A stretch of 64,000 nt of DNA from Hippophae tibetana (GCA_037013495.1 CM072804.1:34388501-34452500); one strand, 5' to 3'. Counted from the first letter of the stretch, positions 44,191-57,142 are shown. Translations and numbers: made by a program. The notes: generated from the letters alone by a model not told the origin.

Positions 44191-44197
44191 CATACAC

Positions 44198-44477
44198 GCA
44201 TGCTAATAATGAATAAGAAGCGTCTCGATAGATGAGCTCTTTACTTTAAGGCCCAAGCCACCAAATAGTCCCCATAAGTTAGAGCATCCTAAGTTATTGA
44301 GAAGATATGCTCTAATTACAAGCTTTGCTCTCTAGACTACAACTAATATGAAGAATAGCTTAATGGGGTCTATCGCCCTATAAATAGCCATAGACCTTCA
44401 TAGGAGGCCATGGTATGAAATCCACACTACCCTAGGATTAAGCGTAATAAAATCTTGTGTAACCTACCAGGGCATAC
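44198..44477. repeat. Tandem repeat unit 1 with TATA-like and AATAAA motifs
   Basis: Matches 45448-45735: shared wording GATGAGCT-TTT-AAGGCC, AAGCC-CAA-TAGTCC, CCATAGA-CCT, CACCCTAGGA and GCATAATAAAATC-TT. Unit 1 has CCCTATAAATAGCC. The two units are separated by the CACTA insertion and a short third start follows at about 45755-45800. This could be part of an LTR repeated in tandem. Confidence 0.5.
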
Positions 44478-45444
44478 CACTACTACAAAATTGGTCATTT
44501 AAGTTGAGATTTAAAGTCGATTTTTGGTGAAAACTGACTTATAATGAATTTAAAGTTGGTTTGTTGAAAAACCAATGTTATCCATGTAGTTAGTAGCATT
44601 GGTTGACGTGTTAAACCGATGCTACACGTAAGACGTAGCCTCAGTTCTATGTGTCAATCGACGCTAAACACATGGATAACGTCAGTTCACATGTAGAACC
44701 GATCCTATGTCCTACGTGTAGCGTTAGTTTAACACATCAACCGATGCTACGAACTATGTAGATAACATCGACTGACTTATAGAACCGACGCTACATACAT
44801 GAATATTTCCTTTTCTCTTCTTTCTTCCCCAGAAAGAAACTATTCCAAGCGTTGCATAACTCTCAAAAAACCAAAACCTCCTTTGCTTTTCCTCCACTCT
44901 TTCTCATTTTCTGGTCACCTACGACCACCAATTCCAGCTTTGGTAAGTGGGTTTTCTTCCTCTTTAACTTATCTTCTAGATCCTCTATTTTTTTTGAGAA
45001 AAATTATCAAAATATTTATACCCATTTCTCACTTACAAAACACCATTTTTCTTCATTTCCTTCATTTTGTCACTTCATTTACTCTTGTAAGTATTTCTAT
45101 TAATCCTATGCACTTATTATTCATAATGTTTTTGTATATTATGTGTTATTATTTATGTGTATAAATTTTTGTATTATATATGTAAGTTTTCTATTATAAC
45201 ATAAGGAGAAGAATATGATGATATTGAATAACATAGGACAACACCATGGTAATTTTTCTATTATTATGTAGTGATCGAATATAGGTTTTAATTTGAGTAT
45301 AATAGAAAATGAGTAAATTTTGTAAAAATAAATAAATTAAAAATTTAAAGTCAATTCACGCTATGAACATACTTTACATTTTTAAGTCATCGTATTTAAA
45401 GTCAGTTCACCGAACCGACATTAAAAGTCCTTTTTGGTGTAGTG
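44478..45444 (+). mobile_element. Non-autonomous CACTA transposon, related to the one at 17647-20263
   Basis: 967 bases, start CACTACTACAAAATTGG, end CTTTTTGGTGTAGTG, with the 3-bp target duplication TAC at 44475-44477 and 45445-45447. It has subterminal hairpins of the same type (AAGTCGA/TGACTT) and a 38-bp inverted pair 44593-44630 / 44713-44750 built on AACCGATGCTAC. At 44870-44942 a pyrimidine-rich exon-like stretch ends TTTG|GTAAGTGGG, matching the probable 5'UTR exon of the larger element. There is no transposase reading. Its repeats are much more diverged than in the larger element, so it is older. Confidence 0.85.
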
Positions 45445-46058
45445 TACACACACGCTAAAGTAGTGACTAAGAGAAATCCCAACAAATGAGCTTTGTGGTT
45501 TTAAGGCCAAGCCATCAAGTAGTCCACAAAAGCTAAGGTGCATTAAGGTATAGAGAGGATGCACCTTAATCATAAGCTTTGTTCTCTAGATTACACCTAA
45601 CGTGGAGAATGACTTAATTGGGTATATCATCCCTTATTTGGCCATAGATCCTAAATGGGGGCATTGGCTCAAAAGACATAACACCCTAGGACTATGCATA
45701 ATAAAATCCTTTATTCCCTGCTATGTCATGCACTCTTGCTAAAGTTGTAAGGTCATGCACTCTTGCTAAAGTAGTGAATAAGAATCATCCCAATAGATTT
45801 GGAATTTCAGGGATGAACCACCAAATAAAAATGTGCATTTTAATTATATATTCGAGTATCTGTGGTTATCCATACCATCAATTTGGTGTTTACCCAAAAG
45901 ACTTTGGGCATGGGGATGGTTTTGGGTATTACCCAAACATAAATGGGTAATTACTAGCTGAGTGCAGTTATATTGATATCCATCCTTGTCTGTACTCGAT
46001 ATATATTATTTTTAAGTAATTATGAATGTTGGTGATTTTTATAGACACAACATTTATT
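45445..46058. repeat. Tandem repeat unit 2 and unassigned flank
   Basis: 45448-45735 is the second copy of the unit at 44198-44477, with a third partial start at 45755 (CATGCACTCTTGCTAAAG, itself duplicated from 45726). From 45800 to 46058 I see inverted TTTGGGTA/TACCCAAA wording but no gene. Confidence 0.5.
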
Positions 46059-47039
46059 TATAAACTAAGTTTTAGCTTATTATCAAGTCAATCAAGATAA
46101 GCTGAAGAAATTATCGAGTTCTTGATAGCCATAATTAAGGTATATCTTTTATAACTATCATGCATAGCATTGCACTCATGCATTCACTAATATATATTTA
46201 TAGCATTAAGAATTACTTATTGTGTTATAGGCTATCTTGATCGATTGATTGACTAATGGATTTGATTGATAGAGTGGTTAGATCAATCTAGCTTTGATTG
46301 ACTTTTGTTCAAACACTTGGGTTAGAATTTCGAAACTAGCTTATTATTGGTAGATTGATCGAATAGGTTTATCGATCGATGAAGATTTAGCTTAATTGAT
46401 CGATCCTTTGTCAATACATTGAGCCTATGCTTTATAGATTTAAAATATTTATTTAAACTTAAGCTAACTTATGAAAGTATCACTTATCATTTTCTTTAAT
46501 ATACTTCAATTTTTTTAAAATATATCCTAAAATATAAGCTAAGATATAACCTAAATTATAGGCTAAAATATAAGATAAGATATAGGCTAAAATTTTGGAT
46601 AAGATACAGCCTAAATTATAGGCTAAAATATAGGATAAGAGAAAGCCTAAAATATTACTTTAAAAATAATTCTTTTTTAAATAGAAGTTTTCTTAATTAG
46701 TGAGTATTACTAGTCATATTTTAAATAAAAAAAACATATTTATCAATTACATAGGATTATGAGATTTCTTCTTTCCTATAAATAAAACCCATTGTATATA
46801 GATTCATTAAACATATAACAAGTAATCTTGATGAGTAAAAATCTATTGGATTTCAATTTATATTTTCTCTGAAATACTTCATGGTCATATAAATTCTTTT
46901 TCTTAGGACTCTCTATTGTCTCTATCAATTCTTCACCCCTTTCTTGAGTTATTTGGTTCTACTATGAGTTTTTGATTGGTATCAGAGTCTACACTAAACA
47001 TGCTTAGTGATTTTGACTCGTAGGGACACGCATACTCAT

Positions 47040-49053
47040 TTGTGAACCTAATGAAAAAAGGTGGGTCATCTATTAGGCCCCTAATCTTTGATGGGTGTAA
47101 TTATCCTTATTGGAGACTCACATGCAATCCTATTTGAAAGAAGATGAAATTTTTTGGGAATCCATTTTTGAAGTTTGGGAACCATCTTCTGTAACAAAAG
47201 ATGATGTAATAACTATAAAGACAAGAAAATAATGGACCACTACAGAAAAAACCCTTAGTGGATCATACCAAAAAGGATTAAGCTCTATCTTTGCTGTAGT
47301 GTCAATATACAAGTTCCATCACATCTGACTATGAGACTTCCAAAAGTGGATGGATTGTGATTGCTCTTGCTTATAAGGGAACTTCTCAAGTGAAACAAAC
47401 AAAACTGAGATTATTAATATCTCAGTTTAACTCTCTTAAAATGAGCAAAACTGGAACCTTTGGTCAATCCTATGCTCTTTTTTGTGATATTTCTAATACT
47501 TTTTCTATACTTGAGAAAACTCCTTAGCCTATACTTGTACGTAAACTTCTAAGTTCCTTGATAAGAGACTATAATATAAAGGTCACTGCCATAGAGGAGA
47601 GAAAGAATATGGATACCTTGAACATTGATGAGCAAGAAAAAGGATGTGGAATTTAAAAGCTCCAAAACTTAACTTTTGAGAGTGATGATGATTCTGATAT
47701 TGACTATATTATTTGATATGCTCATAGCCTCAAGAATCACATCTAGAAAAAGAATCAACAAAATAACTCACCTAAAAAGGGAAAGCAGAATTATTTCAAG
47801 CACATAAATTCTAAGGAACCTAAATCCAAGGGTTCAGATGGTAAGAAACTCAAACCTTCTGGTCCTGAATGCTTTACTTGTAGTGATTTTGGCCATATTT
47901 CTTTAGAATGTACAAAATATAAGAAGGAAGATATAAAAGCATTTAATACTACACTTAGTGATATAGAGAGTGAATAGGATAAAGATAATTATTCAAAAGA
48001 AGGGGAAACTAACTTCTATGCCTTCTCTAGAAAAGCCATTAAACCTTCAATTTACTCTGAGACTAGCTTGGAAGAAGATGATGAGTAAGTTAAATCCTCT
48101 TTCCTTTTAGCAAAATATAATACATCTAGTTTTAAAGAATTATTTATGGATTGCATAAGTTCTAGAGAAGAAAAAGGAAAACTTCTAATTGGGGTGTAAA
48201 AATTGAATGAAATAATTAGTTTGCACAAAACAATTGCTTTTGACTTTTAGAAAAAGAATGCAAAACTGTCTGAACATACTGATGCTTTAAATTTGAGCCT
48301 TGTGGGCCTCAAGGAAGTAAATATGAAATTCACAGGTGAAAACATCAAATTGTTGTGATAGAATAAAGAATCAAATGAAGCAATGAAGAAACTCAACACT
48401 TGAAGAAAATATTAAGCATTGGTAAGTCACTTGGTGATACATATGGCCTTGGTTATAAGAATGGGATTTCCACACCTTTGACATCAAAGACCATATTTTT
48501 AAGGCCTTCCAACCCTACTCATACTACTACTATTTGTTTACAAACACCTACTACACCTATAATTGCTAAAATTGTTAAACGTATTCCTATATTTCATCAT
48601 TGTAATATGAAAGGTCATATAAGATCAAGATGTAGGTTTCTGATGAATTCTACCCATGTTAAAAATTATTTATATACTTTAAGTTATAGGACTCATTATC
48701 ATCATTCATCTATGCATGTTTCATCATACTCTAGAATGAATGAAAATTATTGTAACATATTCAAAAATTCTACTAGAAGGCATAAAGTCTTAGTTCCAAA
48801 AAGGCAAGTGAAATTTAATACATTTAACTGTAGGATTAATTATCATCATCTTACCATGCAAGTTGCATCTTCTTTTAGAATACATGTGAAAAGTAATGCT
48901 AAGTTTAAGAACATGCGTATGTATCCAACGATAGTTCTGTTCCAACCCAAAGATACAGAAAAACCAAAATTCAAAACAATTTGGGTTAGGAAAGATTATC
49001 ATTTTTTACGGCATATCATCGTCTCTTATTGTTTACCTAAGTACTTTTTTTAA
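47040..49053 (+). pseudogene. Copia gag region with zinc knuckle (fossil)
   Basis: Broken reading with the copia gag opening (PLIFDGCNYPYWRLT near 47078-47120) and UBN2-type wording (LSSLIRDYNIKVTAIEERKN near 47550-47605). A CCHC knuckle CFTCSDFGHISLEC lies near 47870-47912, followed by an acidic stretch. A 217-codon open segment (48400-49053) has a second Cys/His cluster (HHCNMKGHIRSRC) and ends in KTIWVRKDYHFL, a wording usual just before protease in SIRE-like copia elements. Confidence 0.65.
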
Positions 49054-50249
49054 CTTTTTAAATGACCATAAGTGAGCAATTTCATAGAAATTTTTTTCTT
49101 TTACTTTCTAGGACTTTTATTTGTTAAAATTCATAATAAAAAAGAAAAAAAAGTAAAAAAACAAAAACATACTTCTTTTTGGCCTAAAGAGTAATGAACT
49201 TATAAAACACTTGCACACATACAACTTTTCTTTAGTAACTTAACTTGTTTTTTATATTTATTATATAAATGATTCTACAATTTTGACTTAGGCATATATT
49301 TACAGTTTTATATATGATGATCAATATTGACATGAATTTATTCATACACTCATCGAATACATATGTATTTTATGCTTAAAGTTTATGACTGATCTTGAAA
49401 GATATTGATGCGGACCCTCTAGGTGAATAACTCTAGGAACCCATAGACTCAAATAAATAGGAACGATTGAATTGCTAAGAACGTGTTGAAGGTGATCAGA
49501 TTAGAACCCTAAGGAAACAAAGTCCTTAAAACCCCAATCTTGAGACACCACAAAGGATGATCACTCTATTTGATAAGTGAAATTCAAGCATTCAATCAAG
49601 AACACAAGAAGTCAAATAAAAATCTTTTTGAAATATACTTTTCATTAATGATATTTGTTGTGCCTCCAAATTACATAGTTATTGTGCTTTTATAACAATC
49701 CCCTTATGAAAAATGCCACTTCAAACCCTAAAGAAAAAACCCTAGAAAAAATGGGTCAAATGGGCCTATTTAAAATAAAAATTGCTTCTTATATTAATCC
49801 TTTCACCCAACTTGATTTGCCATATCTATTCATAGTCATTGGACTATGAATTTCTTGCAAAAGATCTTTATAATATTTGGGAACATTAACTTGATTAGTA
49901 CTTGGGAACAATAACTTAATTAGCATCTCAATCTCCATTATTCCCCTATTATTCAAAAAGCTTCATCCTCAAATCTTAGCTCTATAAGAACGTCAATTTG
50001 GTATAACAAATCCATATGTGAAGTCTATTTGATGCTCAATTCTGTCAAAGAAGATAATACATGGGGAATCTTTTCAGGAAGTTGATACTTAAATTCCTGA
50101 AATAAAGATACAATGACACTAGACAAAGATGAGTTAAGATCGTTAGTAGAAAGACAAACATCGATGTATAAGAGTACAAGTACTTATTGCCTTGCCATCA
50201 TTTTACTCTTAATCTTATGCTTTTTAGCAATTACACTCCTTTTTTGATT

Positions 50250-50462
50250 TTTCTCTCCTGTTTGGTCACTTTTCTCTCCTGTTTACCTACATTTTTTTCT
50301 CTTTTTCCTTACTTTTCTCTCCTATTTGCTTACTTTTTTCTCTCATTTTCTCACTTTCTCTCCCTTCTGCTCACTTTTCTCTCCTTTTTGATCACTTTTC
50401 TCTCTTTTTTGCATATTTTTCTCTCATTTTTGCTCACTTTTCTCTCCTTTGTGCTCTTCATC
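50250..50462 (-). repeat. 21-bp repeat encoding a charged heptapeptide
   Basis: About ten degenerate copies of a 21-base unit (plus strand CTCCTTTTTGATCACTTTTCT). On the minus strand one frame reads a seven-residue charged unit of the type ERKVSKN. The opposite strand reads a hydrophobic Leu/Phe/Ser protein, which I regard as a shadow. Confidence 0.6.
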
Positions 50463-50469
50463 TCCTTCA

Positions 50470-50860
50470 TCCATAGGTTGCATATTCAGTGCTCTCCTTA
50501 TGACAAGTAAATATCCATGCACAGGTTCTTCCACTTCAACATTAGAATAATACTCCAATGGTGGCATCTATTTGTCTTATGAATTGGAACTTTCAATTTC
50601 TCCACTTGTTGGTACAACCATAATATTTTTATCTCATTTATAACTTGCTCTCTCCTCCATATTGGAATCAACTTCTTCGTTGTCGAACTTATGTCTTCTA
50701 TGTCTATGTCTTCTTCTATGTAATTTAGAAACAAGAGAGGATTCTAAATCATACAACCTTGCATTTTTCCTCTTAAATTGGTCATTAAAATTCTGGAGTA
50801 AGAATTTCAAATCAACCTCTTATGGTTCTCCTACTTCCTTACTCATGTTTTGAACGTGAA
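50470..50860 (-). pseudogene. Gag/protease-junction remnant of the nested element (fossil)
   Basis: Minus-strand wording LKFKRKNARLYDLESSL-like near 50760, an RRRHRHRRHKFDNEEVD segment near 50700 and LLVIRRALNMQPMDEGDEE near 50500-50460. The last matches the segment before protease in gypsy elements of the Del/CRM kind as I remember them. It is interrupted. Confidence 0.45.
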
Positions 50861-52880
50861 AAATAAAATAAAATAGAATAAGAGGTGTTGTTCCTCACTC
50901 ACTCCCTCACGTGTTTGCTCTCAAGTTAGATTGTTGTCACTCTTTTTTTCACACTATTTGGGCCTTTTTTATTTTTCTTTCCTTTTACCACTCAAAGCTT
51001 AAGCCAACCCCCTTTTTTTGTTCTTAATAAAATCAAGAATTCAACTAGTCTCAAGAAGCAATTGGTTTGTTGGTGACAATCTCAAAAAATCATAATTTTA
51101 TAATGGTAAAGGATGACAGAAAGAAAGTCCAAAAAGGACTCTAAAGAACTAAGAAAGAATCTTTCAAGATCTTGAAAATATTGAAAATTAGAATTAGAAA
51201 CAAAACTTAATTGAGGACATAAAGAAAGAAGGTCTAAAAGGACTCTAAAGAAATAATATTGACCAAAATTTGATTATTTTATTTCTTTTTTTTTTATAAA
51301 TCAAACTTGGATAGGAATTTTGATAATTCTCTAGAATGAAATAGAAGGTAACTAAAACAAAATAATGGAAAACGAATCTCAACAAGAACAAGAAACTCAA
51401 CAAGAAAATAAAAATTAGATTCTTGAACAATTTGCTACTTTGTTCTCCTTTTCTTCTCCTTTTCTTATTTTTTTTACTATTACTACTTATTTGAATATAA
51501 AATTCACAAAAACAAATTCAAAACCCTAATGAAAAAAAACCAAAAACAACGCAAAAGGATGCAAGATAACTTTAACTCCTTGGTAAGTAGTGTAAATAGT
51601 AGATTTTGGGGTTGAAAATAAAAAAGAACGAAAGTATGGCCCTATATTACTTCTAAGAATTGAAACGAGGTTTTATTTAATATATTCTAATAGTATTTTT
51701 GTTACCTGAAAAGTTATGGTCGTTTAAAGTTGCAACTAGGATTTTTCAAATTTGTTTTTTGAAACTATGAACGCAACCCTCTTCTTCTTTTTTTCTCTTT
51801 TTTTTTTTGAAGAACAAGGATAGATTAATTATATAAATAAAGAACAAGAAAAGATACAAATATTTTAAAGAGAACTATAAAACAAAATCCAAAGACTAAG
51901 ACAACGACACAAAATTGAAAGGAAATATGTAAACCAAATAAGAATATCACAAAAACCAAAATCCCAAAACAAGAATATTTTCATTCCACAAATATAAGGA
52001 AAGAAAATAATAAAATTTTGAATCAAGATAGATTTATTTTTGTGAATTTAGAGTCAAGTAAAACAATAAAATTTAGAAAAAGATTATTTTTTGTTTTTTT
52101 CGTGAAAAGATGCAGAAACAAGGATCAATTTATTTTTTGAAATCAAGAATTCAAAACAAAGATAGATGAAGATAGGTAACTTTCTTTCAGCAACCAAAGC
52201 TCTAATACCAAATGATGCGGACCCTCTAGGGCTATAACCTTAGGAACCCATGAACTCAAAGAAATAGGAACGATTGAATTGCTAAGAATGTGTTAACGAT
52301 GATTAGATTATAACCCTAAGGAATAAAGTCCTTAAAACCCCAATCTTGAGACACCACAAAGGATGATCACTCTATTTGATAAGTGGAATTCAAGTATTCA
52401 ATGAATAATACAAGAAGGAAAATAAAAATCTTTCTGAAGTATACTTTTCATTAATGATATTCGTTATGCCTCCAAATTACATAGTTGTTATGTTTTTATA
52501 ACAATCCTCTTATAAAAACGTCACTCCAAACCCTAAAGAAAAAACCCTAGATGAAACAGGCCAAATGAGCCTATTTAGTTATGGTTTATTCCATCCTCCA
52601 AAATAAAAATACTTATTATAAATAAAACCTAAAAGGCCTAAAATTAACTAAAGAAAATTTCTTCCTAAATATGATAGATAAAACATAAAAGGCCCCAAAT
52701 TAATTAAAATAAAAATTGCTTCCTATATTAATCCTTGCACTTAATTTTATTTTTCATATCTATCCCTAGTCATTCGACAACTAATTTCTTACAAAGGATC
52801 ATGATAATATTTTGGGAACATTAACTTGATCAACATTTGGGAACAACAACTTAATTAGCACCTCAATCTCCATTAGATAC

Positions 52881-54150
52881 TAGGACTTAAGCTAATCTTG
52901 ACTTTAGAATTATGTTAGTCATATTTCTTTCATTTTGAAAATTTTACCATTGGAAAACACCTAGTGTTAAGAAGGCTACTTATCGTAATATGTGAAAGCT
53001 ACAATGGTGACAGGAGAGAGCTCCTCACAATTGGTGTGAAAGTCATCATACTAGGTATAAGACTCATGTATATAAAAAAATATATGTTATTAGCATAGGC
53101 CAAAAGAAAGAACAAAAGAGGTTCAAAATTTGTGCCTCATTGAAATTATTTCTCTATTGGTCAAAATTATTTCTTAATGTAGGCGTAAAGACTCAATTAC
53201 AATTTTTTAAGATGTGTGATACTCCTTTGATTGTGTCTCTCTTAATCGATCATAAATGAATTAGCATACTAGTGAAGTACATACCAATAAATGTCAATAT
53301 GTCATTATATGTACTAAACATACTTGGTACCTTTCTTACTTTTCTTTCTTATTTATAAATGGATAATCAAAAATTGAGCAACAATATATTCAAACTTGGT
53401 TGTGTGCTTGTTGTGCCTAAATAAGTTTATTATTTTGTGCATAATTATTTTAAAATAAAAAATAATACAAAAATTAAGCTTTTAATTCTTTTAATTACAA
53501 CCACCCCTTTTTATTCCTTATTTTTAAATTGGTATTAAATTTAGGGAATCATTGCATTTAGGATAAATACTACATTGAATTTATGATTGGTGAGCTTTTA
53601 TATTGTATATTTTAACCTTTAGATGAAGTTTAATTCCATTGCCCTTTTGCAAACATATTTTATCATTGGTCTTGTGTAAATTCTCCTACATACTTTTTTT
53701 TCATATGTCTAAAAGGAAGATATTCATATTTTATATTCTTAATATGCTTTTATTAATACTCTAAATGTTTAGTACATAGGGAGATTAAGGAACTAATGTA
53801 ATAACTATGCAAATAGGGGGAGAACACTTTAAAGGGGAGAATTCATCATGGATATTATGTTTGGAAATGTTAAATTTGGAAAAATTAAATAAATGCATAT
53901 ACACTACCTAATCTTCGAATTACACTTTGATTGTGAACTGAAATAATAATCAATAAGGCTCTAAAGCCAAATTGTATTGCATTATTCATGTAATTTCAAT
54001 TAACAACAAGCATGTCAATATGAATTGAAGATGGCTTCACTGTAGCATAAGATAGTTCCATTATATAATTAGGTATTCAATGTAACAATTTTTTCCTATA
54101 AATGTGATGTAGTAAGAGAGTGGTTTTTCCACACAAAAATGCCAAAGGAG
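52881..54150 (+). other. 3' internal region of the copia element, unassigned
   Basis: Noncoding as far as I can read. A TGCCAAAGGAG purine stretch at 54140-54150 directly precedes the 3' LTR and fits its polypurine tract. Confidence 0.4.
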
Positions 54151-55045
54151 TTATAAACTAGGTTTTAGGCTTGTTATCAAGACATCAAGGTAAGCTGAAG
54201 AAATACCTAAGTTCTAAATAGTCGTAATTTAGGTATATCATTCATAGCTCTAACACATAGCTTACACTCATACATTCACTAGCATATGTTTACAACACTA
54301 GGAGTTACTTATGCCATAGTTTATATTGGTCAATTGATTGAATAATGGATTAAATTGATCAAGTGGTTAGAGCAATTGAGCTTCAATCAACTTCTATTGA
54401 GACCCTTTTGGGTTGTTCGGAGTTTCCTTGATCAATCAAAATTCAATCTACTTCCATTGAGACACTCTCTTATTAGCATTCTAAAACTGACTTATCATTG
54501 CTAGATTGATTGAATGGAGTTATCGATCAATTAAGACTTAGCTAGTTTGATCGATCGAGACATTTCTAGATCAATTGATACCTTTTCTTTATCAATCAAG
54601 CACATGATATACAATTTTAAATTTTTTATTTAAACTCGATTCAACTTGTTTAATTATCACTTATCCATTTTTTAATGTACTTCAATGTTTTTAAAATATG
54701 TCCTAAGATTAAGACTAAATTATAGCCTGAAAGATAGCCTTAAACCTCAACTAAACCACTTCAAAAGAACTCATCTTTAAATATAGTATTCTTGTTTAGC
54801 AAGTATTACTAATCCTATTTGAAATAAAATATATTTATATGTAAATAGGATTAGGGGTTTATTGTTTCCTATGAATAAAACCCATAGGCTATAGATTCAA
54901 TTACCACACAATACATAATTATGAAGAGCAAAAATCAATAGGCTTTCAATTTATATTTTCTCTGAAATACTTCATTATCATATAGCTTCTTCTTCTTAGG
55001 ATTTCTATTTCTTGAATCAATTCCTTACATGTGTGGTCATACTTT

Positions 55046-55941
55046 ATTGAATTGATTATTTAGGTTATTAGAAGCTATATTGATTAATCCTATTCTTAAA
55101 TCGTTGTTCTAGGGTTGCAATAGATTTTTATCCATCAAAATATTTGTTGAATCAATTTTTGTATAGTTTATTCATCATTCAAATTCATCTAGGACACATA
55201 TTGAAACTTTTTTTTATGTGCTAACTTTTTGAAGATTGATTTTTTGAAAATATCTAATTGGCGAGGAGCTAATTGGATCTTTAGCCTGGATACTACTCAT
55301 TCTAGTCTTGAAAATTGTAAAAGTAGAGTAAGGGCTTGTAGGTAAGGTACATTTGGGAAGTATCCTAAGGAAGGTAGTCATGAATATATGCAAGTAGAGT
55401 CATCAGTTTAGTTATTTACTTAATATTTGTTCATTTTATTCAATAAGTAATACTTTTAAGGTTAAAAATATTAAAATATAAATTTTATAGTGAAAAGGAA
55501 TGAAAATATATATTTTTGAAACTTTTCTGGATTTTTTTAAATTTTTATGAATTTCAAAGAGAGCCAATTGGAGTGCGTCATGTGTACATATGACCAATTG
55601 TTACCACATGGACACTATGCAAGCACACTACGTGTATCGGGTGATGCAAGAGTTGTAATGTGTCGCCATAATATTTATTCTAAGTTTTGTCGAGTAGTCA
55701 ACGGGTGTGCCATGCATGGTGATGAGATTTCTCCATTCTTTCCACTATGGTGCCACCCAATTAGTATTAGCGAAGCACAATATGCCATGTGGTGTAAATC
55801 AGTATGCTTTGACAATAACCAATCAGCCCATCAACATATCGCACGTTAATTTGTCTAGTGTTCTCATATGCCACGTGTCATGACCCCATTGGCTAGTGAT
55901 GTTTAATTTTTATTTTTCCATATCATCCCTTAAACTGAAGT
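55046..55941. other. Unassigned spacer
   Basis: No recognised gene. A 100-codon open stretch (55547-55849, start MNFKESQLECVMCTYDQLLP) has many Cys and His but no pattern I know, and no neighbour that supports it. Confidence 0.3.
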
Positions 55942-57142
55942 TGATATGATGGTACTGATTCCATCTGAGCCTATTTTAATCCCTAATTGCCTCAATAACC
56001 CTAATTACCCAAATTTGACATTTTTTATTTGTTTTTGGTGCCAAGAAAAGATAAAAAGATAGAAAAAGTTCAAAAATATATACAATTTGGTAAATGTTGG
56101 AGAGGAAATTGGTGCTACAATTACAGAGATTGATTGTATTTAATCTTCTTCTTTCTTTATCAATTTTTTTGTGTTTTTTAATGAAAAATATGAGCATTAT
56201 AAACAAAATTATATCTAGCTAATTTGTTAATCTATGGATCTTATGAACCCATTTTTTTACATATGATGATATAATATTTTTACCTTAATTATGATTTCAA
56301 TTTAATTATATTATTTAATCTAATTTTTATGTTATTAATTGTTTGGCAAAAATTGATCTATAGAGACAATTAAATAGATTTAAGAGAATTATTTAATTAT
56401 TTTTCTTGATGAAGTGACATGCATATTTTCTAGGTAGAGATGTATGATTTTTATGTATGTGATCGATAATTGGTGAAGTTAATGAGTAGTATGAAATTTA
56501 ATTGGCATGATAGTGTAATTAGGTTAATTACTATATGATGTGTAGTTTACTTAGGAGAGGAGTATGACAGGTTAGAGTCAATTGATCATGTAATTTATTG
56601 GTAATTATATTGGAAGATTTTAGTGATTCACATACTTAAGAAATTAAGAGATTAAGTAGTCCTATATTTTTTCTCATATATATTCTTAGCTTCTAATTTT
56701 GAATTAGTTGATTAATCATATTTATTTTTAGTTCTTTTAATTTTTGTTTTCTTAAAACACAAAAAAAAATATCTATGTTTACTTTTTAATTTTAAAATTA
56801 GTTTTTAATAACATAATCTCTATACCTATTGCACACAATTCATGTTGATCAAGTTTTTGATTTCATTACTGGTGATTATAAACATTAGAAATTAATTTTA
56901 ATTTTATTTATTTTTGTAAATTTTAATTTTAATTAATTAATTTAATTGTTTATTTTTAATTTTTACATCTCCTTTAGTATTGTTAGAAATATATTTGGCT
57001 CTATTGCGTGAGCATAGTCCGTAAGGGAGAAATTTTGCCTTTCGATAATTAAGCATACTTTGAGATCAATAACTAAATAACAAGTTGTCATCCAAGTGTA
57101 AGAAATTGATATCCATTATAAATAAACAATAATGAGCTACAT

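Larger units (their letters stand above)
49406..52875 (-). mobile_element. Nested non-autonomous Ty3/gypsy-like element (fossil)
   Basis: Direct repeats at 49406 to about 49937 and 52214 to about 52875 share TGATGCGGACCCTCTAGG, AGGAACGATTGAATTGCTAA and AATCTTGAGACACCACAAAG; these are its LTRs. Beside the right-hand LTR the minus strand reads TGGTATTAGAGC (about 52211-52200), an initiator tRNA-Met primer site. A purine tract borders the other LTR. Flanks GATAT (49401-49405) and GATAC (52876-52880) may be an eroded target duplication. Inside is a gag remnant and a repeat-encoded charged region but no RT or integrase. Broken. Confidence 0.7.
46059..55045 (+). mobile_element. Old Ty1/copia LTR retrotransposon (fossil) carrying a nested element
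   Basis: LTRs at about 46059-46975 and 54151-55045 share TTATAAACTA-GTTTTAG, AAGATAAGCTGAAGAAAT, CATTCACTA-ATAT and TCAATTTATATTTTCTCTGAAATACTTCAT-like wording but differ at many positions. The primer site TGGTATCAGAGTC at 46977-46989 fits initiator tRNA-Met. Inside is a gag of UBN2 type. I do not recognise integrase or RT. The nested element at 49406-52875 interrupts the internal region. Many breaks, old. LTR outer edges are uncertain by tens of bases. Confidence 0.75.

Noticed and set aside
45723-45950. 75-codon ORF with Gly/Tyr-rich GYPYHQFGVYPK wording
   Set aside because: Its start covers a duplicated CATGCACTCTTGCTAAAG segment and its end is TTTGGGTA/TACCCAAA repeat wording, so it is repeat-derived.
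50187-50510. Hydrophobic 107-codon ORF resembling a membrane protein
   Set aside because: It is the complement of a purine-rich 21-bp repeat in a minus-strand retroelement. Leu/Phe/Ser repeats are expected from CT-rich DNA.
55547-55849. 100-codon ORF with many Cys and His
   Set aside because: No known motif, no promoter or neighbour support, and it lies between transposon remnants.
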